DNA of 30,014 bases from a virus. Both the position numbers and the translations under genes were made by a program. Positions 6,136 through 14,395 of the stretch are shown in pieces. Where the stretch lies: positions 1 through 30,014 of IMG/VR virus record IMGVR_UViG_3300034072_002192. One strand, written 5' to 3'. The notes beneath the pieces are model-generated. The model had not been told where the DNA came from, did no database searches, and was given only the letters and a program-made list of their open reading frames with translations. Numbering within the stretch: position 1 is the stretch's first letter; each line of letters begins with the position of its first letter.

Positions 6136-6621
6136 CTACCAGCTGGCCTGTCCGGTGACACCAGCGAGCATCGCCTCGGTAGCTGCACAAGGTGGCCCGG
6201 CGAGCATATTTGGCGTCAGCCGCAAGGCGGCTGAACCGCCTGATAAAGCATCCCGACGCTCCCTGAGCTCCACAACATTGAAACTCGTGGCGAAACCTCC
6301 GCGGTAATACCAAACAATGGTGCGATCCTTGAAGATGTAGGCTCGCAGAAATTGACGACGCGGCAAACCCTCCGACGAAGCATCCACCTGATCGAAAGGG
6401 ATGAATTTTTCGCCTGCGTCGGCCATGTTAAGCTTCTGACGATGGAATTCCGCAGCAACAGCCGGAAGCTCACGCAAGGAGAGCACAATGCGAGCAGGCT
6501 GGGAAAGAAGACACCGCGCAGGGACGGGCTCGGGGGGACTTGTTGCAGTGGTTTGAGCTTCACAGCGACTGTGAATGATTGCCAAAAGACCTGCTGTGGT
6601 CGCGATCGCAATTCTTAGCAC
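6136..6621 (-). CDS. Putative exported hypothetical protein
   Basis: About 161 residues. The GTG at 6621 is chosen because GGGGGA lies 6 bases upstream and the product then starts with a basic-hydrophobic segment (VLRIAIATTAGLLAIIHSRC) that looks like a signal peptide or membrane anchor. The mature part includes an LSLRELPAVAAEFHRQKLN stretch and FLRAYIFKDRTIVWYYRGGF, a beta-rich pattern seen in small secreted sphingomonad hypotheticals. No enzymatic motif is visible. It stands alone, divergent from the membrane protein at 6860. It may be host-derived sequence captured next to the phage or a phage moron. Confidence 0.55.
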   Translation of the reverse strand: MLRIAIATTAGLLAIIHSRCEAQTTATSPPEPVPARCLLSQPARIVLSLRELPAVAAEFHRQKLNMADAGEKFIPFDQVDASSEGLPRRQFLRAYIFKDRTIVWYYRGGFATSFNVVELRERRDALSGGSAALRLTPNMLAGPPCAATEAMLAGVTGQASW

Positions 6622-6859
6622 ACCACTTCCCCCGCTTGTATTCCCAAGTCCAGATTCATCGCCCAAATGCCACGTCTTGTAAATGAGGTCTGCTCAGTGC
6701 GTGTTCGAGCCGGCATCGGAATGTTCGTCCTGCCGCTCAACCGATCGGCCGGGCCAAAAGCCGCCGCTGAGTGAGCTTCGACCATTGGATGACCGAAGTT
6801 GGGTGGGGAGCAGACATTCCCGTCGAACGGAGCTACGCTTCCCGCGTGGGAGGTGACGA

Positions 6860-7210
6860 GTGAACAAGGCGCCAGTTGAAGGTCAAACCATATCGAGGAT
6901 GTGGGCATTCTCGACCATGCTAATTTGTATGGCTATCGCCATAGGTATGAATGAAACCGTAGCCAATGGGCATGGCAAAGCCATCTTCTTTGCTCTCTTT
7001 ATGACGGCCTTCATTGCAAAAATTTCCCAAAAATTCATCCGCGAGCGAAGAATAAAAGTATTTTTGATGGGCGTCTTAGCTTTCCATGTTATCCTTGTTT
7101 TCGTCATTCCGAATGACGGCCGTTACCCGGGCGGGTTGCTTTTTCCGGCTGGGATTTTGGATATAATTGTTATGTATTTTCTCTTCCAGCGGGTAGCGAG
7201 AAGCATTTAA
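6860..7210 (+). CDS. Small integral membrane protein, unknown function
   Basis: 116 residues with GTG start at 6860; GGGAGGTGA lies a few bases upstream. Four hydrophobic stretches are visible, at about residues 14-30, 42-55, 66-84 and 93-110, with a basic loop (KISQKFIRERRIK) between the second and third. Base composition is clearly more AT-rich than the flanking phage genes, which suggests separate origin. It lies between the IS66 region and the end of gene D and is transcribed opposite to the late operon. No family is recognised; superinfection-exclusion proteins are often small membrane proteins of this kind, but that is only a possibility. Confidence 0.65.
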   Translation: MNKAPVEGQTISRMWAFSTMLICMAIAIGMNETVANGHGKAIFFALFMTAFIAKISQKFIRERRIKVFLMGVLAFHVILVFVIPNDGRYPGGLLFPAGILDIIVMYFLFQRVARSI

Positions 7211-7439
7211 TCTAGGATTTGGGCAAGAGCGGGCCGGCAGCTTTTGGGCGGGAGCGGACAGGCCGATTTTCCCTGGACGGCCTCGGTCGGACGCTTACCT
7301 TCACGCTGCTATCGGCCGCTGCCGGCCAAAGCGGTCGTTCTCGCTCGCCGATCAGATTGGCTTAAGTTGGTCGGGAGCTGCCGGGTCAATTCAACCTGAT
7401 CGTTCCCACTGCGCTTTCAGTCAGCGTTAACGGCGGTCG

Positions 7440-8432
7440 CTAGGCGCTTTCGAGCCTGAGCCTCTGGGTCATCCCGCGCGCGCTGAAGCTGGTCTCGACA
7501 GATTCGACCAGCCACCCGATCGCGTCGATTTTGCTGTTCCAGCCTGACAGGGTGATCCGCTGGTTGGGCTGGAGCGCGCAGATGGCGCGGGCGAGGTCGA
7601 GTTCGAAACTGTACCCGCCCCGGCTGCGCTTCTTCTTCTCTGCCTCGGCGGCCTGCTGCGCCTCGGCCTCGGTGGCGTAGACGCGCTTCAGTCGCTTGGG
7701 GTTGTCGCCGCCGGTGGAGACGGTGCGGCGCCGGCCGGCGTCCTGGTCGTGCCACTGCGCTTCCACGCCGTCTTTCTGGTCGCGCAAGGCGCGGGTGAAG
7801 CTCCAGCGGCCGCAATCGGCGCGCGTCACGGTATGCGCCGGGATCGCGGCACCGCTGGCGGTGGTGGTGCTGCCGATCGGCATGAACAGCAGCAGTCGCG
7901 CCTTCCACGTCGCCACCGCATCGTAGCGGCTGCCCAGATCCTTCACCAAGGCCATGTCGCTCTTGCCGTGCTGGTCGAGCACCGCGAGCGGCTTCCCCGC
8001 CAGATCGGGGTGAACCTGGGCGGCGATGCCGTGGCGCCTGGCGATATCCGCCAGCACCGCGCCGAGCGTGGTATTGTGCCACGCCCTAGTGCGTCGCTTG
8101 GCATAGGCGCCGGCCAGGTCGGCCGATCGAGCGGTGATCCGGATCTGATCGGGCGGGCCGCTCGCTTCCACCTCGTCCACCTTGAACCGGCCCTTGTCGA
8201 TCAGGCCGAGGCGCACGTCGTCGCCCGACTTCCAGCCCATCGACAGCGCCAGGATCTTGCCGGGTTCGGGTAGCGCTAGCCTACCGTCCGCGTTCTGGAG
8301 CGTGAGGGTCAGCTCGTCCGCTTCACCCCCACGCTTTTCGGTGAGCGTCAGCTCGACGAATCGCGGGTCGATCTTGTCGGCCAGGTCGACGCCGTCGAGC
8401 GTGAGCCGTAGCTGGGCAAGGGCCGCCGTCAT
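7440..8432 (-). CDS. D: P2 gpD-like tail protein (baseplate hub)
   Basis: 330 residues starting MTAALAQLRLTLDGVDLADK, matching phage late control/gpD proteins. These form the hub at the baseplate-tail tube junction (gp27-like fold). Visible features are the N-terminal DPRFVELTLTEKRGGEADEL region, the central YAKRRTRAWHNTTLGAVLADIARRHG section and the C-terminal AICALQPNQRITLSGWNSKI with GWLVESVETSF. The start overlaps the stop of U by ATGA. It is the last gene of the tail operon, as in P2. No obvious terminator was found downstream in 7211-7439, which carries a dispersed repeat but no supported gene. Confidence 0.92.
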   Translation of the reverse strand: MTAALAQLRLTLDGVDLADKIDPRFVELTLTEKRGGEADELTLTLQNADGRLALPEPGKILALSMGWKSGDDVRLGLIDKGRFKVDEVEASGPPDQIRITARSADLAGAYAKRRTRAWHNTTLGAVLADIARRHGIAAQVHPDLAGKPLAVLDQHGKSDMALVKDLGSRYDAVATWKARLLLFMPIGSTTTASGAAIPAHTVTRADCGRWSFTRALRDQKDGVEAQWHDQDAGRRRTVSTGGDNPKRLKRVYATEAEAQQAAEAEKKKRSRGGYSFELDLARAICALQPNQRITLSGWNSKIDAIGWLVESVETSFSARGMTQRLRLESA

Positions 8433-8830
8433 CCGTCGACCCGCTTGAGCTCCATCGCGAAGTCGATGCCGCGCGGGATGCCGCCGGCCAGCACGCCCTT
8501 GTGCGACTGGTCGATCGTCTCGATCCGGAAATCGCCCAGGACCCGGCCGGTGCCGTCCATCAGTGGCCAATGATCGCCGGTGTCGGCCATCTCGATCAGC
8601 GTCTCGATCGCCGAATAGCGCCCGGCGATTTCGGGCACGACCAGGCCGGCGATGGTGATGCTGTCCTCGCCCGGGCCGGCGAACTGGCTGGCGGGGCGGG
8701 CGCCGAAGCGCTCGCTTTGTTCGTGGCGCCAGGTCATCCGGCGCTGCAGATCCTGATAGGGCACGGTGTCCATGCCGAAGACGAACATGCCCAGCGTCAT
8801 CAGGTGGGCGGGGGAGAGGGTGGTGGCCAT
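8429..8830 (-). CDS. U: P2 gpU-like tail terminator protein
   Basis: 133 residues starting MATTLSPAHLMTLGMFVFGM, with the gpU pattern MFVFGMDTVPYQDLQRRMTW near the N-terminus and DFRIETIDQSHKGVLAGGIP and IDFAMELKRV near the C-terminus. gpU caps the tail tube and sheath at the head-proximal end. Its length is close to that of the P2 protein. The gene sits between T and D with overlaps of one and four bases, exactly the P2 order. Confidence 0.92.
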   Translation of the reverse strand: MATTLSPAHLMTLGMFVFGMDTVPYQDLQRRMTWRHEQSERFGARPASQFAGPGEDSITIAGLVVPEIAGRYSAIETLIEMADTGDHWPLMDGTGRVLGDFRIETIDQSHKGVLAGGIPRGIDFAMELKRVDG

Positions 8831-11001
8831 CAGGCGTCCTCGAAACCGCGCCGGCGCTTGCGGTCATTCGCCTTGTCGATCAGTTCCTGCACGCGCCTGG
8901 CGAACGCCTCGGCATCCTCGCCGGGCTGCTGGGTGATGTGGAAATGGTAGGTATCGCCACCACGCTGGGCCGCGGCGGTCGGCGCGGCAGCGGGGAGGGC
9001 GGCCGAGGCGAACGGGGTGAGCGACAGCGCGCCAGCGGCCATCACGCCGCTCGCCATCCTGCCGGCGGCGCGCGCGGGGCCGTGGCGGTTCTGGTCGATG
9101 CCGGCCTCCAGCCCGCCAGCGACGTGCCCGCCCAGCGCCATGAAGACGCGGCTGGGGCTCTTGATGCCGAGATAGTTCTTGAAGGCCGTGATGCCGTACT
9201 TGGCCACCTGGATCAGCTTGTTGGCCATGGCGATCGGGTTGAGGGCGAGCAGCAACCCTTCCATCATCAACGAGCCGATGTTGCGCAGCCAGGCCGGGAG
9301 CGTGCCGAGAAACGCCTTCACGCCGGCGACGCCCGCCTGGAATGCTGCCTTGATCCGATCCCAGTTGCTATAGATCAGATAGGCGGCCAGCCCGACCGCC
9401 GCTGCGATCGCCATGATCGCCAGTACGATCGGATTGCCCAGCATCATGATGCCGGCCTGCAGCGCGCCGCGGCCGAGAAACAGGAACGCGGTGCGCAGCA
9501 GGCCCAGCACCGGCGCGGCCCGGCGGGCCAGCGCGATAATGTTGCCGATCGGGCCGAGAATGGAGCCGAAAGCGATCTGCGCGGCGCCCAGGCCGATCTT
9601 CAACGTGATCAGCGCGGCGGCGCCCTGCATCAGCGTGGTCGCCAGTTCGGGATTAGCCTTCGCCCAATCCGATATCCTCGCCGCCGCCGTCGACAGATTG
9701 CCGATGACCTGTTTGGCGACCGGAAGCAGGGTGGTGCCCAGTGTGATGGCCACGGCGCTCGCCGAGCCCATCAGTTCGCGCCAGCTGACGGTCGCGTCGT
9801 TCGCCATGCGCTGGTCGAACGCTTTGTCGACCAGGCCGCCGGCCGCCGCGATCTTGCCCTGCATCTGAAGGAATAGCTTCTGATCGATGATCAGCTGGCG
9901 GAGCGCGCTCTGCGCCTGCATGTCCTCGAAAATATAGCCGAGCTTCGACAGGTCACCCTTGGTCGCCTTGTTCGTCAGTGCGATCAGCGTCTGGATCGGC
10001 GAAATGCCGGCGGCGGTGCCCTTCTTGATCGCGGCGGGGAGGTCGATCCCGAAATTCTTCTTGAACGCAGCCGTGGTCGCGGGCGAACTCACCTTGGCCA
10101 GCAGGTTTTCGGCGTTGGTGGCCGCCGCCGCGGAATCGCCGGTGCCGCGCCGGATGGTCTCCAGCATGGCGATCAGCTCGGTTGCGCCGCGTGTCCCCGT
10201 CTGGCCCAGCGCCTGCATCTGGGCGGTGAGGCCGGGGAAGGCCGCCGCCATGTCGCGCACTTCGAACGCACCCTGGTTGCCACCCGCCGCCATCATGTCG
10301 AGCAGCTTGGCGGTCTGCGCCAGCGGGATCTTCAGGTTGGAAACGCCCGCATAGACCGCCGAGGCGGCATCGGTCCCCTCCACCTTGAAGGCGGTCATGA
10401 ACTTGCCCATCGGCCCGGCGGCCTTCACCGCCTGCTCGGGGTCCAGGCCCAGGCCGGACAGTGTATCGACCGCCGCCGCCATGTCGGCCGGCAGCAGGCG
10501 CGCGGCGCGCGCCGACAGCACGATGTTGTTCGCCAGGCGCTCGGTCGCCTTGTCGGACAGCTCCGCCTTTTGCTGGATGTCGACCATGACGCTGGAAAAT
10601 TCCGCCGCCTTGGTGACGGCGTAGATCAGCGGCGCGGCAGCGGCGACGCCGCCGGCGACATTCTCGGTTCCCTTGCTGCGCAGCTCGCTCCCGCGCCGCC
10701 GCATCGCCTGGCGATCGGCCTCGATCGCGGCGAGGCGCTGCTCGCGGGCGATGCGGCGCTGCACCTGTTCCAGCTGCTCCATCGCGTGGCGCTGCCGGTT
10801 GATCAGTTCGGTGGCGTTGCCGCTGGTGCGCTCGATCTGGCGCTCATAGTCGGCGATCTCGCGGGTCAGCTTCTTCGCGTCGCCGGCCAGCGCGCGCAGC
10901 GACTTGGAGCCCTTGCCGCCCAGGCCGATGATGTTGCGCAGCGCGCCGGACATTTTGTCGACGCCGACGAAGTTGACCAGCAGGGAAAGCTTGTTGTTCA
11001 C
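8830..11001 (-). CDS. T: Tail tape measure protein (gpT-like)
   Basis: 723 residues starting with GTG at 11001, overlapping the E' stop (GTGA). Residues 40-110 form a charged coiled-coil-like region. Residues 115-330 match the tape-measure core domain (KAAEFSSVMVDIQQKAELSD, then AALDTLSGLGL-like and MAAAFPGLTAQMQALGQTG). Residues 410-580 carry several strongly hydrophobic segments, with AIMAIAAAVGLAAYLIYSNW among them, and the C-terminus has a YHFHITQQPGED segment. The protein sets tail length and is carried in the tube lumen. At 723 residues it predicts a tail slightly shorter than that of P2 (gpT about 815). Confidence 0.92.
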   Translation of the reverse strand: MNNKLSLLVNFVGVDKMSGALRNIIGLGGKGSKSLRALAGDAKKLTREIADYERQIERTSGNATELINRQRHAMEQLEQVQRRIAREQRLAAIEADRQAMRRRGSELRSKGTENVAGGVAAAAPLIYAVTKAAEFSSVMVDIQQKAELSDKATERLANNIVLSARAARLLPADMAAAVDTLSGLGLDPEQAVKAAGPMGKFMTAFKVEGTDAASAVYAGVSNLKIPLAQTAKLLDMMAAGGNQGAFEVRDMAAAFPGLTAQMQALGQTGTRGATELIAMLETIRRGTGDSAAAATNAENLLAKVSSPATTAAFKKNFGIDLPAAIKKGTAAGISPIQTLIALTNKATKGDLSKLGYIFEDMQAQSALRQLIIDQKLFLQMQGKIAAAGGLVDKAFDQRMANDATVSWRELMGSASAVAITLGTTLLPVAKQVIGNLSTAAARISDWAKANPELATTLMQGAAALITLKIGLGAAQIAFGSILGPIGNIIALARRAAPVLGLLRTAFLFLGRGALQAGIMMLGNPIVLAIMAIAAAVGLAAYLIYSNWDRIKAAFQAGVAGVKAFLGTLPAWLRNIGSLMMEGLLLALNPIAMANKLIQVAKYGITAFKNYLGIKSPSRVFMALGGHVAGGLEAGIDQNRHGPARAAGRMASGVMAAGALSLTPFASAALPAAAPTAAAQRGGDTYHFHITQQPGEDAEAFARRVQELIDKANDRKRRRGFEDA

Positions 11002-11129
11002 CGCCCCTTATCTCCGTGCATGTGGTTCCAGCGGCTGATCGCGCGGTCGCGCCAGTCGAGCAGTTCGTCGGCCGAAAGGGAAAGCAGTTCGGACAGCGGC
11101 CAGTGGAAGATGGCGGCAATGTCGGCCAT
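10998..11129 (-). CDS. E': gpE' tail assembly protein (also C-terminal part of gpE+E' fusion)
   Basis: 43 residues from ATG 11129 (MADIAAIFHWPLSELLSLSA, then DELLDWRDRAISRW), matching GpE-family tail proteins. Its frame is open further upstream to the TTTTTTT at 11192-11198. A -1 slip there from gpE gives a fusion of 91 residues of gpE plus 64 residues, about 155 in total, comparable to P2 gpE+E' (142). The ATG overlaps the gpE stop (TGATG), so separate translation is also possible. The fusion probably acts as chaperone for the tape measure protein encoded next. Confidence 0.85.
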   Translation of the reverse strand: MADIAAIFHWPLSELLSLSADELLDWRDRAISRWNHMHGDKGR

Positions 11130-11464
11130 CAGGTCCTCGGCTGATGTTCCGCGATCAGCGTTTCGACCACCTGCCGTTCGGCCTTCGTCATAAAAAAACC
11201 GCGCAGCGTGCCGCCGATCTCGGCCAGGTCCTCGGGCTCGAGGTTTTCCGCCTCGGAGGGCGTGAGCGGCGGTTCGGTGACGCGCGGGATCAGCTTGAGC
11301 AGCGCGGCAACGTCGCTGGTCAGCACTTCCTGCAGGTTGAGGCCGCGCAGCTCGCCCGCCTTGGGCTTGCGCAGGTTGAGTTTCTCGATCGTCGTCTCGC
11401 CGCGCACGATCGGCGCGGACAGGGTGACGGTTTCGAAGCGATTGGCAGCGGGGTTGTCGGACAT
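11129..11464 (-). CDS. E: gpE tail assembly chaperone
   Basis: 111 residues starting MSDNPAANRFETVTLSAPIV, with the gpE-family KLNLRKPKAGELRGLNLQEV region and helical C-terminal half (EPEDLAEIGGTLRGFFMTKA). AGGAG lies about 9 bases before the ATG. The codons for GFFM contain the run GGT TTT TTT ATG, where -1 frameshifting makes gpE+E'. It lies downstream of the tube gene FII after a 120-base gap holding two strong hairpins. Confidence 0.9.
   Translation of the reverse strand: MSDNPAANRFETVTLSAPIVRGETTIEKLNLRKPKAGELRGLNLQEVLTSDVAALLKLIPRVTEPPLTPSEAENLEPEDLAEIGGTLRGFFMTKAERQVVETLIAEHQPRT
11192..11198 (-). promoter_or_regulatory. Programmed -1 frameshift site (T7 run)
   Basis: Minus-strand TTTTTTT in gpE codons 90-91. 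After a -1 slip translation continues YDEGRTAGGR... straight into E' without a stop. P2 uses a T-run slippery site at the same place in gene E. Confidence 0.8.
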
Positions 11465-11497
11465 GGTGCGGGGCTCCTGGTCGCGCGGGGCGGGTTC

Positions 11498-11567
11498 GGG
11501 CCGGGAGGAAAACGAACAAACCTCCCGGCCCTGCCACCGGACGGCGCCCCGCTACTGGACCGTCCGG
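11498..11567 (-). other. Two strong hairpins between FII and E
   Basis: Perfect 11-bp stem GGGCCGGGAGG/CCTCCCGGCCC (11498-11508, 11521-11531; 12-base loop), next to an 8-bp stem CCGGACGG/CCGTCCGG (11537-11544, 11560-11567). There is no T-run, so simple termination is unlikely. They may protect the 3' end of abundant sheath/tube mRNA or reduce read-through. Confidence 0.6.
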
Positions 11568-11584
11568 CGGATCTGGTGGCCAAG

Positions 11585-12094
11585 TCAGCCGGTGAGGATG
11601 TTCATGATCTCGGCATAGCGATCGAAGCCGTCGACCTCGAAAATGCCGTTGATCATGTCGATCAGCACGTCGGTCGTGCCGTCAACGACGCGCCGGTAAT
11701 AGGCGACCGGCAGCGTGTACTTGTGCTCGGTATCGTCGCCGGGCTTGGACTTGCCGAAGTCGATCTCCGAGAAGCGGCCGTTGAGGTAGACTTCGACGCC
11801 CTGCGCGGCGCTGCCGTCGCTGGCGCGATAGGCGCCGACCAGGCGCAGGCCGACGCCGTCGACGCTGGTGGTGCCGAACTTGCGCACCAGCGACGCGACA
11901 TGGCCTGACATGGTGAGCGTGGCCTCCATCGCTTCCAGGCCCTTGTCGACCTTGACCGGCCCCAGCATGCCGCCGGTGCGCAGATCCTCCATCGACAGCG
12001 CGAGCTTCGGCTCTTCGAATTCGGCGATCTCGCCGAGGAAGCCCTCGCCATCGGCATAGGCGTTGATGTTGATAAGCTTGCGGGCGAGACCCAT
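11585..12094 (-). CDS. FII: Major tail tube protein (gpFII-like)
   Basis: 169 residues starting MGLARKLININAYADGEGFL, with the FII-family pattern: N-terminal NAYADGEGF, DLRTGGMLGPVKVDKGLEAM, and a C-terminal VLIDMINGIFEVDGFDRYAE. It polymerises into the inner tube of the contractile tail. AAAGGA precedes the start. It is immediately downstream of the sheath gene, as in P2, and has the size of the P2 protein (172). Confidence 0.95.
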   Translation of the reverse strand: MGLARKLININAYADGEGFLGEIAEFEEPKLALSMEDLRTGGMLGPVKVDKGLEAMEATLTMSGHVASLVRKFGTTSVDGVGLRLVGAYRASDGSAAQGVEVYLNGRFSEIDFGKSKPGDDTEHKYTLPVAYYRRVVDGTTDVLIDMINGIFEVDGFDRYAEIMNILTG

Positions 12095-12119
12095 CGCGCG
12101 ATCCTTTCATTGGGTGCGG

Positions 12120-13298
12120 TCAGCCGAGCTGGTCGGCGAAACCGGCGTAATATTCGTCGCTGCTGACCAGCTCGACGATCGGGTTCTCCAGCGGCGCGGC
12201 CGGCGTGTAGGTGAGCGTGAAGACCGGCTTGCCGGCGGCGAGCTGGGCAGGCGTGTTCTTCGTGGCGTCGAAGGCCACCCGTGCGCCGATCACCTGGCCG
12301 CCCAGCCCGTTGTTCGGCTGTTTCAGCCGGGCGAGGGTGGCGTTGATCTTCTCCAGCAGAGCCTTGACCATGCCGACGGTCATCGGCTTGTCGATGAACG
12401 GGAAGACGATCGACAGGATCAGATCCTGGAGCGCGTAGCTGGTGCGGCGCGCGCTTTCGAACAGGAATTCGGGCTCGGTATCGCCCGCGCAGGTGCGATT
12501 GCCCCAGAACCGCCAGCCATTGTGCTGGATCAGCGTGGTGATGCCGGCATCGTTCAGCACGCCGGCCGTGGTAGAGCTGTCGAGCAGATCCCAGTGCACG
12601 TCCTTGGTGATCGCGGTGATCCCATCCACGACGACGTTGCTGATCGTCTTGTGCCAGCCCTGCTGTTCATCGATCAGCGCGCGAAGGGCGAGAGCCCGCG
12701 CGACGGCGTCGCCGGAGAAGGCGGCCGAGCTGTCCGGCCAGAGCAGCATCAGCTGGCTGGCGCCGAACTGCTGCTTGTAGACCAGGGCCGCCGCTTCGTC
12801 GTCCGCGTGGATGGCGGCGTAGACCATGGCGCGCAGCTTCTTCGCCGCGATCACCAGCGCGGCGGTCACCGCGTGGCTATCGAGCCCGGGAGCGCCGAGA
12901 ATCCGCGGCGTCTTGCCGACGCGCTGCTGGGCGGCGAGCAGGGCCTGGATGCCGGTGTAGCTGTTGCCGGCGACTGCGCCGATCACATTGGCGTCCATCT
13001 CGGTCTGGTCGGCACCAGCCTCGACGCGCACCACGACCAGGACCGGGCTCGCGATCTCGCTGATTGCGGTGAGCGACGGCCGGATCGTGCCGGTCACGCT
13101 GATGGGCAGGCGGGCGAGCGCTGCCTCGATGTCGGTCACGAGCACCGGCGTGTTGAGGGGGAAGGCGGCGTTCAGCACCGTGGTGTCCGCGCCGGCGGTG
13201 GCGGCCGCCGTTACGATCATGCCGATCGTGGACAGCGTCGCGGCCGTGGCGACGGCGTTGCTGGTGGTGCGTTCGTTGATGGTCAGGCCGTGCGTCAT
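12120..13298 (-). CDS. FI: Contractile tail sheath protein (gpFI-like)
   Basis: 392 residues starting MTHGLTINERTTSNAVATAA, very close to P2 FI (396). Sheath features include the central RILGAPGLDSHAVTAALVIA and WGNRTCAGDTEPEFLFESAR with RTSYALQDLI, and the C-terminal tube/sheath-contact segment VFTLTYTPAAPLENPIVELV ending ADQLG. It surrounds the FII tube and contracts at infection. The gene follows W by 9 bases and precedes FII by 25 bases. Confidence 0.95.
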   Translation of the reverse strand: MTHGLTINERTTSNAVATAATLSTIGMIVTAAATAGADTTVLNAAFPLNTPVLVTDIEAALARLPISVTGTIRPSLTAISEIASPVLVVVRVEAGADQTEMDANVIGAVAGNSYTGIQALLAAQQRVGKTPRILGAPGLDSHAVTAALVIAAKKLRAMVYAAIHADDEAAALVYKQQFGASQLMLLWPDSSAAFSGDAVARALALRALIDEQQGWHKTISNVVVDGITAITKDVHWDLLDSSTTAGVLNDAGITTLIQHNGWRFWGNRTCAGDTEPEFLFESARRTSYALQDLILSIVFPFIDKPMTVGMVKALLEKINATLARLKQPNNGLGGQVIGARVAFDATKNTPAQLAAGKPVFTLTYTPAAPLENPIVELVSSDEYYAGFADQLG

Positions 13299-13307
13299 GG
13301 CGGGTCC

Positions 13308-13691
13308 TCAGCTGGAGCGCTTGCCGCCCATCGTGGCGGGCAGGGGGATGGAAAGGGTGGAAGCGGCATTGGCCGCTACGGTGCCGGCGGGGCGATAGGT
13401 CACCGCCGTCACCAGGTTGCCTTCCGCCGGCGTGCCGGTGAGCGCGATCCTGGTGACCTTGCCGATTCCGATCTCGGGTCCCCAGATCCGTAGCGCGATC
13501 GCGCAGGCCGCGCGCATCAGCATGGCGGTGACCGGGGTGAGGGGCTGGTCGATCAGTTCGAACAGCAGCGAGCCATAGTCGCGCCGCATGACCAGGCTGC
13601 CGAGCGGCGTGCCCAGGACATCAGCAGTCGACTGCACCAGGTGGGCGTTGCCGCTGAGAGCTTTTCCGGTGGTGGCGTCCATCCCGTTCAT
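13308..13691 (-). CDS. W: Baseplate wedge protein gpW (gp25-like)
   Basis: 127 residues starting MNGMDATTGKALSGNAHLVQ, with the gp25/gpW signature LGTPLGSLVMRRDYGSLLFE and LIDQPLTPV. It nucleates sheath assembly in the baseplate. In P2, W lies between V and J; here it is separated from V by the thermonuclease and SEFIR genes and is directly followed by FI. The sequence just upstream of the start resembles the leader of J. Confidence 0.92.
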   Translation of the reverse strand: MNGMDATTGKALSGNAHLVQSTADVLGTPLGSLVMRRDYGSLLFELIDQPLTPVTAMLMRAACAIALRIWGPEIGIGKVTRIALTGTPAEGNLVTAVTYRPAGTVAANAASTLSIPLPATMGGKRSS

Positions 13692-13760
13692 GGGCCTGCG
13701 ATGGCGCCAAGGGCGCCGCGCGCGCCAGAGGGGTGGGCAGTAGAGCCGGGGTTTACGCGG
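13692..13760 (-). repeat. Leader of W, similar to leader of J
   Basis: The 54 bases before W (13692-13745) share with the J leader (23770-23822) an ordered set of blocks: GGCGCC, CGCGCGCG, a G-rich GGGG tract and GTAGAG. In both, GTAGAG lies 47-48 bases from the start codon. Likely a duplicated untranslated leader. Confidence 0.5.
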
Positions 13761-14105
13761 TCAGCGCCAGCGGCGCGCGACGCCCTTGGCGATCAGATAA
13801 TCGCCCGCGTCCCGTCCGTCGACTGCCAAGGTCGCGAGCGTGCGCCGATACCGATCGGTGCCGCTGCGCTGGATGGTGACGCGGCCGGAGGCGAGGAAGG
13901 CGGCGAGGGCGTCGCGGCTGCGCTCGGCCAGGGCATAATCGCACCAACCATGGCCGCGCCGGCGGCGGCATTTTGGGCTGCCGCGCATCTCCGGCGCATC
14001 GATGTTGGCGATGCGGACGCGCTCGCCAGCGCAGGTGCGAACGGTGTCGCCGTCGTGAATTGCGGCGAGGCAGAGAGTGGGTGCGATTAGGGCGAGTAAC
14101 AGCAT
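13761..14105 (-). CDS. Secreted thermonuclease (SNase-like)
   Basis: 114 residues with a short hydrophobic leader (MLLLALIAPTLCLAA), then IHDGDTVR, RVRIANIDAPE and DRYRRTLATL. These contain the staphylococcal-nuclease catalytic positions: Asp18/Asp20, Arg31, Asp36, Glu39 and Arg88. The protein should cleave DNA or RNA with calcium outside the cytoplasm. Its length fits a compact SNase domain. It is not part of the P2 core; it lies between V and W next to the SEFIR gene, on the late strand, so it may be expressed at lysis. Possible roles are degrading extracellular DNA or incoming phage DNA in the periplasm. Confidence 0.85.
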   Translation of the reverse strand: MLLLALIAPTLCLAAIHDGDTVRTCAGERVRIANIDAPEMRGSPKCRRRRGHGWCDYALAERSRDALAAFLASGRVTIQRSGTDRYRRTLATLAVDGRDAGDYLIAKGVARRWR

Positions 14106-14395
14106 GGGGCGGCGTTATCGCCGATAAGACCATACCGCGAGATATATCCGCTTATCGTGACGGCGGCTATGCAGTCTGAGGTACCCGCCTCGGCGGGTCC
14201 GCCGGCGTTAACTTCGCCGATGATCGCCGTCGATCTTCGCGGGTGAACCTAGGCATACCACTCTGTGCAAACCAATCGCGCGAACGATCCAAAGTTGCAA
14301 TTCGCCGCCTTGGCCATGATGGCGCAGCTAAGCGGTTCGCTCGGGCTTCTTGATCCGCTGCGGCTAACTTGCGAAGTATCGAACCTGGAGGGACA
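14106..14395. other. Intergenic region between thermonuclease and SEFIR genes
   Basis: Contains the hairpin ACCCGCC-TC-GGCGGGT (14182-14197), the palindrome TATCGCCGATA near 14118, and a distant pair CGATAAG/CTTATCG. It must hold the divergent start signals of both genes, but no convincing -35/-10 pair was recognised. No gene is supported. Confidence 0.45.

Noticed and set aside
12063-13493. Plus-strand open frame of 476 codons opposite the sheath gene
   Set aside because: Antisense shadow of FI, which is certain by family; no start signal or recognised motif.
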